From assembly GCF_023370075.1 (NCBI RefSeq), contig NZ_CP097149.1:1636501-1700500 (forward strand): 64,000 bases of DNA. Reading direction: 5' to 3'. The DNA is from Deinococcus sp. QL22. GTDB taxonomy: Bacteria; Deinococcota; Deinococci; Deinococcales; Deinococcaceae. The position numbers were made by a program, and so were the translations under genes. Below, piece by piece: positions 57,922-64,000 of this stretch (the stretch's first letter is position 1; every line of letters starts with the position of its first letter). The notes beneath the pieces were generated by a model that searched no databases, was not told the origin of the DNA, and worked only from the letters and a program-made list of their open reading frames with translations.

Positions 57922-58530
57922 TCAGTAGACGTTGTAAAACGCCGTATCGCTGACCCAATCCTGCTGAGGGACGGGCTGGGCAATGGGATTGACCACGATG
58001 CTCAGCGCCTGCGCCAGGCGTTCGGGGGTCTGGGGCTTCACGGTGGCAAAGCTCTGACCCTGCTGGTAGCTGCTCAGTTCCGAGAGGTTCAGGGCGCGGC
58101 GGCTGGCAATGACCAGCACCCGGTTTTGTCCGCTGGGGCCAGTGATATCAAAAGTAAACTGGTCGCCTGTGGCCGGGAAAGCGCGGGTGGTTCCGGCCCG
58201 CACATAGTTGCTGGCGCTGATGCGGTTGGGCAAAATCTGGTCGGTGGTGCCGTCGGGGTTCACGTTGAACAGGTACACGTAGGCGTTTTCGTTAACGGTG
58301 GTGTACAGCGTAATGCGGTCACCGACGCTGTAGTTGGGCACGCGGGTGCCGCTGGTGTCGCGGTCTACCCACACGCGGGCCGTCAGGTTGGTCTGCACCG
58401 GGTTCACGATGATGCTCTGGGCGCTCAGGCGCGGCGTAGCAAAGGCGGGGGCTGACACGCTGCTCAGGGCGAGGGCGCTCACGGCAGTCAGCAGGGCAAT
58501 TTTTTTGGATAAGGTTTTGAGGGTAGACAT
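57922..58530 (-). CDS. DUF4384 exported protein, 202 aa
   Basis: The N-terminus MSTLKTLSKKIALLTAVSAL and the following ALSSVSAPAFA form a signal peptide. The DUF4384 domain covers NLTARVWVDRDTSGTRVPNY, SVGDRITLYTTVNENAYVYL and FNVNPDGTTDQILPN, its usual sequence. It would act at the cell surface or in the envelope, but its role is unknown. Start ATG 58530 has GGAGG at 58541-58545. A terminator lies past its stop. Confidence 0.9.
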   Translation of the reverse strand: MSTLKTLSKKIALLTAVSALALSSVSAPAFATPRLSAQSIIVNPVQTNLTARVWVDRDTSGTRVPNYSVGDRITLYTTVNENAYVYLFNVNPDGTTDQILPNRISASNYVRAGTTRAFPATGDQFTFDITGPSGQNRVLVIASRRALNLSELSSYQQGQSFATVKPQTPERLAQALSIVVNPIAQPVPQQDWVSDTAFYNVY

Positions 58531-58850
58531 GAGGCAACCTCCGGGGTTGGGGGTGCACCTTTAGCGTCGGGTCTGTCCCAGCGCGTCTTTTCGGTGCGTT
58601 CTTTGTGCCCTTACAGTAGGCCCGCATACCTGACTCACCGTGAAGCCACGCTGACTCAAGATGAGACGCAGCGCATTCGGTCTCATGTAAGAGTGCAAAC
58701 CGCCTAACACTAAAGGCCGCGTCAGAAATGTGACCGAGTTAATGATCGTGGCGGCACAATGGGTACGTACGGTGGGTGCATGCCGAACAAAGACAAGGGA
58801 GCAATCAGGCATGAGAAGAGGCGGCCCCCACTTGGAGAGCCGCCTGTTTG
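58531..58850. other. Intergenic region between DUF4384 gene and tRNA-Gln
   Basis: This 320-bp interval contains the DUF4384 promoter region and, at 58819-58845, an AGGCGGC / GCCGCCT hairpin that can terminate the tRNA transcript reading on the minus strand. The stretch around 58680-58760 is moderately AT-rich. No gene is recognised. Confidence 0.4.
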
Positions 58851-58924
58851 TGGCAGGGATACTAGGATTCGAACCTAAACTAACAGATCCAAAATCTGTT
58901 GTGCTGCCATTACACCATATCCCT
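58851..58924 (-). tRNA. tRNA-Gln (anticodon TTG)
   Basis: On the minus strand AGGGATA / TATCCCT form the acceptor stem. GGTGTAATGGCAGCAC is the D arm. The anticodon arm ACAGA-TTTTGGA-TCTGT places TTG at positions 34-36. TAGG-TTCGAAT-CCTA is the core of the T arm. G-CCA is encoded at the 3' end (58851-58854). All four arms pair. Confidence 0.97.
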
Positions 58925-59083
58925 AAACCTTAACTGCCCTGTGTCTGGTTTTTAGGGATGTCGCCACCCCGAAACACATGACCCACGCCGCCTTAAACCG
59001 AACGGCGAACCAGAGTATAGACATGAAAGGCGCAGGGGGTCAACAGGGGAGCGCACATCTGCCCGGTTTCTGCCCTGTGGGAG

Positions 59084-61774
59084 TTATTGAGAAGTTCGTC
59101 CGCCCCGTCCTGCACGCGCTGCTGGCCCCGGCACCACCGTCAGCCCTGCGTAGGCCAGCAGCAGGCGTTTTTGGCCCACGCCGGGAAAATAGATCAAGAC
59201 TTCGCGCCGGTCTCCCGCATGCGAGCCGCCCATAAACACGCCCTCACCGAACTTGGGATGATTCACCCGCAACGGATCGGTGCTGCTGACGGCCCGCTGC
59301 AATTCGCGGCTGGGAATGCCGAGACGGGCGCTGACTTCGGGCAGAGATAGGCCGTGCAGATCCAGCAATTCGCGGGCTTGCAGGGGCCAGGCGGCGGGCA
59401 GAGCGGGCGCGGTGTCAGGTAGGGGGGCGGCGTCCTGCACGTGTGCGGTGGATTCCAGGCCAAACAATCCTTGCAGCAGCGCGTGGGTGGCGGCCTTGTC
59501 GGTGGGGCGGCGCTCCCCGCTGGGCAAAAAGGGCGCGAAACAACGGCTGACCGCGATGCACTCGTAGCACCCTTTGGGGCCAGTGCAACAGGTTTTGGCG
59601 GTCAGTTGGTAGGCGCGGGCCAGCAGATCATCCATGCCCTCAAAGGCGCGGCGCGACACGCCTAGGCCCCCCAACCAATCGTCGTAGAGGAAAAAGTAGG
59701 TATCCCGGCCCTCACGGAAAGCCCCGGCGAGGTCGCCCTCATCGCAGGCCACCCGCTCCGGCGTCACTTTTTGCAGCAGGTGCTTCAGCGTATGGGCTAC
59801 GGCGGTGGGGCGCTCGGTGGCTGCCGGATCTAGCCCCACTTCCAGCGCACTGGTACGGAAGGGCGGGAGTTCCAGCGGTTTGTCGTACAGGTGTTCGCTG
59901 AGTTTGTGATCCTGCATGCGGTCCTGAATGCGGCCCCCACAGGCGCGGCAGGTGCGTTCGCTGGGGCCGGGATCGCGGTCACACCCGCTGCACACGCGCT
60001 CGAAGACCTGGCGCATCATGGAAAATCCGGTGTAGCGGCGGCGAATAATGACCTCTCCGTGTCGGTAGGCCAGCGGCCCGCGCCGCACCCAATCGCCCAT
60101 TTTGGCGGGCTGCACGTCTATGCTGTACAGCCCCCGCGTGAACAGATTGGCCGCCTCGAACTTTTCGACGATGATGGCCGTTCCGGGCGAATGTTCCTCC
60201 CAGCGCAGCACCTTGTAGCCCTGCCCGTCCAGCGAAAACACCGCCCCCTCATGCTTTTCGGTGAGCGCGTAGTGCTGGCTGGGCGATTCCAGCGGCGAGT
60301 CGAAGCAGCGCATGCCCCGCGTGGCCCAATCGGCGACCTCTATGACGGCAAATTTGGCACTGCCCTCGCCGCGCAGGTTCCAGTAGCGCGGCGAGGGCAG
60401 GTTCTCGGAGGGCAGGCCCGCCGCCCGGAATTCCTCCTGCCCACGCTGCCGATGCCGAGGCGACAGATAAGGATTGCCTGCCTCCACCACAGCCTTTTCA
60501 ATCTGGCCCTTCACCAGTTCATGAAAGTTACCAGTGTTGCTGTAAAAGGCGTCTACAGGCTGCGGCACGCCCTGATCGTTCAGCGCGGGGAGGTACAGCA
60601 CCAGCCCCGGAGCTACCCGCCCGGCCCGGCCCGCCATCTGCCGAAAGGCCATGCGTGAGCCGGGGTAGCCGTCGATGATCACGATTTCCAGATCCCCGAT
60701 GTCCACGCCTGCTTCGAGCGCGTTGGTGGCAAACATGACGCCGCTGGAGGCCCGCCGGAACTCTGACAGGCGGCCTTCGCGGTCGCTGGTGCCCGCCATA
60801 TACAGGTGCGCGGCGCGGGCGTAGCGCGGTTGGGCGCGGTAGGTAGAATAGAGCCGTGCGGCGCGGGAACGGCCCCGAAAAAAGGCCAGCACCTTCAGGC
60901 CGTGCGCCGTACTGGCATTCATCACAGCGTCCCAGAAGCGGCGCGGCTGCCCTCTGTGGTCGGCCAGATAGTAGCGTTTGCCGTGCCGCGCCGCGCCCGA
61001 TTCGCAGACCTCCACGGCGTCTATGCCCACTAATTCGCGGGCAAATTCGGCGGGGTTGCCGATGGTGGCGGTGCTCAGAATGACCTGCGGAGTAGCTCCC
61101 AGCGCCCGCGCCAAATCCAGCAGGCGGCGCAGCATCCCGGCTACCTCGGAGCCAAAGCCGCCCCGGTAGGTGTGAGCCTCGTCCAGCACCACGAAAGCCA
61201 GTTTGGACAGGAAGGCCCGCACTTTGGGATGCGTCAGCGACCAATGCAGCTTGTCGGGCGTGGCCGTGACCATCCGCACGCCGTCCTTAAACACGTCGGC
61301 GGGCTGTGCGCCTCCCTGAAACGCCTCAATCTGCCAATCGAACTTTCCCCCATCGCGGAAGGCGTTCAGCTTGTCGCGCTGATCCTGGCCCAAGGCCACC
61401 AGTGGATAGATGAACAGTGCAGTGGCCTCTGGATTGGCCTCTAGCCGCTCGAACACCGCCGGGAAAAACGCGCCCGTTTTGCCGCTGGCGGTGGGTGTGG
61501 TCACGATCACATGCTCGCCTGCGTGCATCAGGCGGTAGGTGTCGGCCTGATGGCGGTACACGTCAGCAAAGCCGAAGCCGCGCCGCACGGCTTCTGTCCA
61601 GCCCAGATCGGCAGCTTTCACCGTGTTGGCAGGTACGGCCTCATCCTCATGCAACAAGGCCACGCCCCCGCCCAGAATCTCGCGCAGGAAGCCCTCTAGG
61701 CGGGCGTAGCGCGTGGACTGTGTGGCAAAAGGATCAGGCCCAAGCTGATCGAGAAGGGAGCGGGCAGACAGCAC
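59084..61774 (-). CDS. MrfA-type DEAD/DEAH-box helicase with extra C-terminal module, 896 aa
   Basis: Superfamily 2 helicase core: Walker A TTPTASGKTG (residues ~92-101), DEAH box FVVLDEAHTYRGGF (~195-208), ILSTATIGNP, and motif VI RQMAGRAGR. The C-terminal DUF1998-like part includes the Cys cluster CCTGPKGCYECIAVSRC (~740-760) that binds a metal in MrfA, a 3'-5' helicase repairing mitomycin-type DNA damage. A further CxxC pair (CSGCDRDPGPSERTCRACGG) is present. After it, residues ~790-885 hold an HTH-like segment (SLPEVSARLGIPSRELQRA) and VNHPKFGEGVFMGG, then VLIYFPGVGQKRLLLAYAGL, resembling the C-terminal tudor-like domain of PcrA/UvrD. GTG start. Confidence 0.88.
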   Translation of the reverse strand: MLSARSLLDQLGPDPFATQSTRYARLEGFLREILGGGVALLHEDEAVPANTVKAADLGWTEAVRRGFGFADVYRHQADTYRLMHAGEHVIVTTPTASGKTGAFFPAVFERLEANPEATALFIYPLVALGQDQRDKLNAFRDGGKFDWQIEAFQGGAQPADVFKDGVRMVTATPDKLHWSLTHPKVRAFLSKLAFVVLDEAHTYRGGFGSEVAGMLRRLLDLARALGATPQVILSTATIGNPAEFARELVGIDAVEVCESGAARHGKRYYLADHRGQPRRFWDAVMNASTAHGLKVLAFFRGRSRAARLYSTYRAQPRYARAAHLYMAGTSDREGRLSEFRRASSGVMFATNALEAGVDIGDLEIVIIDGYPGSRMAFRQMAGRAGRVAPGLVLYLPALNDQGVPQPVDAFYSNTGNFHELVKGQIEKAVVEAGNPYLSPRHRQRGQEEFRAAGLPSENLPSPRYWNLRGEGSAKFAVIEVADWATRGMRCFDSPLESPSQHYALTEKHEGAVFSLDGQGYKVLRWEEHSPGTAIIVEKFEAANLFTRGLYSIDVQPAKMGDWVRRGPLAYRHGEVIIRRRYTGFSMMRQVFERVCSGCDRDPGPSERTCRACGGRIQDRMQDHKLSEHLYDKPLELPPFRTSALEVGLDPAATERPTAVAHTLKHLLQKVTPERVACDEGDLAGAFREGRDTYFFLYDDWLGGLGVSRRAFEGMDDLLARAYQLTAKTCCTGPKGCYECIAVSRCFAPFLPSGERRPTDKAATHALLQGLFGLESTAHVQDAAPLPDTAPALPAAWPLQARELLDLHGLSLPEVSARLGIPSRELQRAVSSTDPLRVNHPKFGEGVFMGGSHAGDRREVLIYFPGVGQKRLLLAYAGLTVVPGPAARAGRGGRTSQ

Positions 61775-61828
61775 CCCATCAGTGTAGGCCGAAGGGTCAG
61801 CAGGGCGCAGGGGGACGGGTTACGGTGG

Positions 61829-62845
61829 TTACAGCATCCCCTCGCTCTCACGCAGCAAAATCGGCGCACGGAAGGCGGCAGGCAGCCATTCTTCCTGCGG
61901 CTGCATGGCGTCGGGCGGGCAGGAATGCACGCAGGCCATACAGCCGGTGCAGGCGCTCAGGTTCAGCAGCAATTGCACGCCACCTTCAGGCTGAAGCTCG
62001 CGGGTAATGGCGCTCGTGGGGCATACGTTGGCGCACACCGGGCAGTTGATGCACTTGTCGTCCACCAGCGGGGCAGGCCAGTACACGCCCGCGTCTTCGG
62101 GTGGGGCAGGTTTCAGCGTGCGCTCTCGCCAGCGCCACTCTTCTGGAGTGCGTTCGGCGGGCACGCTCCAGTCCACAAAGGGCAGGGGTTGGTCGGGAAT
62201 GGCCTGCACCAGTTGCTGCTTTCCGGCCCGGAACAGGCTGGCAAAGGCACCCCGGCGCGACATCTGCACGTCGCGGCCCTTGTCGTCTTCGGTGGCGGGC
62301 CGCACCGTCACGCGGGCAGGCTGTCCCGTGCTTGCCCGCAGGCGTTGCGCCTCGTCTACCACGCGATTCAGGCGTTCGGGCACATCGGGCGCACCGACGG
62401 GGCAGGCCGCACAGTCGCCGTGAATCAGGTGCAGAGGCAAGTCCCACACGCCCGACGCCGCCACCAGTGCTGGCGTGACCCGGCCCAGGCACGGAAGCTG
62501 TGGCCCGCCCGCCCCACTTTGCGAGCAGGTCAGGGTGGCGTCTTCCTGCGGCCTGCCTGTCACGCTGCTGCGTTGGTCGCTCACGGCTTGCAGCGGCCCC
62601 TGAAGGTCGTATTCCAGCGCCCCGGACGGGCACACCTGCACGCACAATCCGCACCCGGTACACAGGTCGGGCAGCACGGTAATCGAGTTGCCCAGCATCC
62701 CCACCGCAATCGCCTCGTGCGGGCAGGTGGTGTGGCACGCGTCGCAGCCGCCCACCGCTTGCCGCTCCAGCAGGCAGCGTGGCCCGGTATAGCGCGGCGT
62801 CAAATTTCCCATGTCCCCCAGGCGGGACAGTACCCCTTGCAACAT
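61829..62845 (-). CDS. Ferredoxin-like protein with four 4Fe-4S motifs, 338 aa
   Basis: Four Cys clusters are seen: CDACHTTCPHEA, CTGCGLCVQVCPSG, CINCPVCANVCPTS and CTGCMACVHSCPPD. The middle contains additional Cys (LTCSQSG, LPCLGRV, HGDCAACPVG), reminiscent of proteins that handle electrons or a metal centre between ferredoxin domains. A basic linker (VRPATEDDKGRDVQMSRRGA) separates the halves. No partner enzyme gene is adjacent. A role in electron transfer is certain in outline, but the partner is unknown. The 244 bp past its start and before the kinase gene have no gene. Confidence 0.8.
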   Translation of the reverse strand: MLQGVLSRLGDMGNLTPRYTGPRCLLERQAVGGCDACHTTCPHEAIAVGMLGNSITVLPDLCTGCGLCVQVCPSGALEYDLQGPLQAVSDQRSSVTGRPQEDATLTCSQSGAGGPQLPCLGRVTPALVAASGVWDLPLHLIHGDCAACPVGAPDVPERLNRVVDEAQRLRASTGQPARVTVRPATEDDKGRDVQMSRRGAFASLFRAGKQQLVQAIPDQPLPFVDWSVPAERTPEEWRWRERTLKPAPPEDAGVYWPAPLVDDKCINCPVCANVCPTSAITRELQPEGGVQLLLNLSACTGCMACVHSCPPDAMQPQEEWLPAAFRAPILLRESEGML

Positions 62846-63089
62846 AGCCGGAGTCTAGCGGGCAGCCAGCGGGAAGTCTGCGAGGTTGGTGGGGGTGGAC
62901 TGATGGGGGAGAGACGAGAGCTTGCGCCTCCATCTGCCCTGGACGTCACCTGCGAAGGTCAGTAGCGTGAGGCTACGGCTCTAGCTGGATTCGTCCGACG
63001 GATTGGCTGCCCTGCCGTCCAGCACGGTCAATTCTGATCCAGACTCAGCCCGCCCAGATTCAGCCAGCGCAGACTAAGCTAGTCCAGTC

Positions 63090-64000
63090 CTAAGCTAGCC
63101 CAGTCTCGCCCAAGCCTGATTCCCCCAGCCCAGATTCTCCCAGCAACACCGTGCGTTCGTCCGGCGTCAGGGCCACCATCACCCGGCTCAGCACCACGTC
63201 TACAGCCTGTTCCGCGCTCTCATCCAGCGTCAGACCGTCCAGCAGAGGCACGTCTAGGTCGCGGGCCAGTCCTTCCAGGTAGTCCTGCATGGTACGAATC
63301 TCGCCAAAGTAGCGCATGTAGCGGTGCAGTGGGCGGCTTGCGGCGGTTTCCTCATCGCGGCTCTCGAAGTGGCGGCGGTGTTCAGATTCGCTGGGCAGCG
63401 TGACCAACATGGGCACCACCAAAGCCCCGGCAAAAGCGTCGGCCCGCAGGTAGCCGGGCACCAGATGCACGCCCTCCAGCACCACGCTCGTGCCTTCTTC
63501 TATGCTTCGGCGCACCACCGCCGACAGGCCCACGCTAACCTGCTGTACCTGCTCGCGGAATCCGGCCAGGAGTGCGTCGCGGGTGGGGTGCTGGGGCGGC
63601 GTGTGTCCGGGCGGCACCAGGGCTTCCCAGGCATTAAAGGTACTGGCGTGCAGCGTGGGCACCAGCGCCGGAGACACCATGGCCCGCATGACCTGCCGGA
63701 TGGAATCGGTGCTGACGACCCGCGCAATGCCCAAGCGGTAAGCAATTTCAGCGGCCAGAAAGCTTTTGCCCGTGCCACTGACTCCGCCCAGCAGTACCAC
63801 CAGCGGGCGTGGTGGTTGCCGAATTACGCGCAGCAGGCGGTAGCGGGCGCTGACATCCGGGCCTACCTCGTCGCGCAGCAGCATCTCCACCTTTTCGCGG
63901 ATGGCGTGGCGGCGCACTACCCGGTCATCGGCCCCGCGCAAATCGCGCTGGGTAATGCGGGCCACCTTGCGGGCCACGTCGGGTGCCACGCCTGCGGCCA
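63090..64000 (-). CDS. 2-phosphoglycerate-kinase-like protein with ATP-cone-like N-terminus (5' end outside window)
   Basis: The frame is open to the right edge. Residues near the edge (PDVARKVARITQRDLRGADD) look like an ATP-cone. The kinase part has a P-loop (LVVLLGGVSGTGKSFLAAEI), then STDSIRQVMRAMVSPALVPT and VLEGVHLVPGYLRAD, the pattern of 2-phosphoglycerate kinases found mainly in archaea and some thermophiles. The C-terminus has a short near-repeat GESGLGESGLGETGLA. The product would be 2,3-bisphosphoglycerate if the assignment is right. Confidence 0.75.
   Translation of the reverse strand, partial: AAGVAPDVARKVARITQRDLRGADDRVVRRHAIREKVEMLLRDEVGPDVSARYRLLRVIRQPPRPLVVLLGGVSGTGKSFLAAEIAYRLGIARVVSTDSIRQVMRAMVSPALVPTLHASTFNAWEALVPPGHTPPQHPTRDALLAGFREQVQQVSVGLSAVVRRSIEEGTSVVLEGVHLVPGYLRADAFAGALVVPMLVTLPSESEHRRHFESRDEETAASRPLHRYMRYFGEIRTMQDYLEGLARDLDVPLLDGLTLDESAEQAVDVVLSRVMVALTPDERTVLLGESGLGESGLGETGLA

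Overview
The window is chromosomal DNA that most resembles a Deinococcus species. The N-succinyl/N-acylamino acid racemase, the DUF4394 and DUF4384 exported proteins, the high GC with GTG/TTG starts, and the 4-bp start/stop overlaps all fit that genus. This assignment rests on recognised protein families only; no search was run. The window divides at about 24.58 kb into an accessory half and a housekeeping half.

Bases 1-4600 are the right-hand end of a decayed prophage: tail tape-measure protein, small late genes, secreted proteins and membrane (holin-like) proteins, several with frameshifts. The prophage ends inside a truncated PilX-like pilus gene. Bases 5-24.5 kb are an insertion-sequence graveyard. 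Six IS copies can be delimited: three IS3-family, two IS630-family (one nested inside the other), one IS5-family and one IS4-family, that is seven insertions counted by family copy (IS3 x3, IS630 x2, IS5, IS4). Several allow reconstruction of the interrupted gene and target duplication. Between them lie small accessory genes occurring as paralogous pairs: DUF4326 proteins, a MHPRDL-type acidic protein, a ~75-aa helical protein and single-domain response regulators. One member of several pairs is broken. A frameshifted type IV pilin, a coiled-coil protein and a WGxxGxxG-type exported protein are also here. The accessory half ends at a 48-nt 3' fragment of a tRNA-Val(TAC) gene including CCA, which looks like an attachment-site remnant.

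From dnaG (24.64 kb) onward genes are dense, intact and mostly core: cupin; the operon 5-formyl-THF cyclo-ligase-gcvT-gcvH-gcvP (one-carbon metabolism); hisF-hisIE; a receiver-only response regulator; pcp; mutM-pdxH; an OsmC/Ohr-type protein; tatA-tatC and lgt (protein export and lipoprotein maturation); glmU; a divergent HxlR regulator/SDR pair; two tandem MFS exporters; rnhA; PIG-L deacetylase; apaG; an M42 aminopeptidase-NSAR-GNAT run probably concerned with amino-acid/D-amino-acid salvage; DUF4384; tRNA-Gln(TTG); an MrfA-type helicase carrying a PcrA/UvrD-like C-terminal module; a four-cluster ferredoxin-like protein; and a 2-phosphoglycerate-kinase-like protein running off the right edge. 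A family of intergenic repeats with GTCTAAGGGTCTAAG-type inverted ends is scattered through the core half, one copy lying inside the gcv operon.
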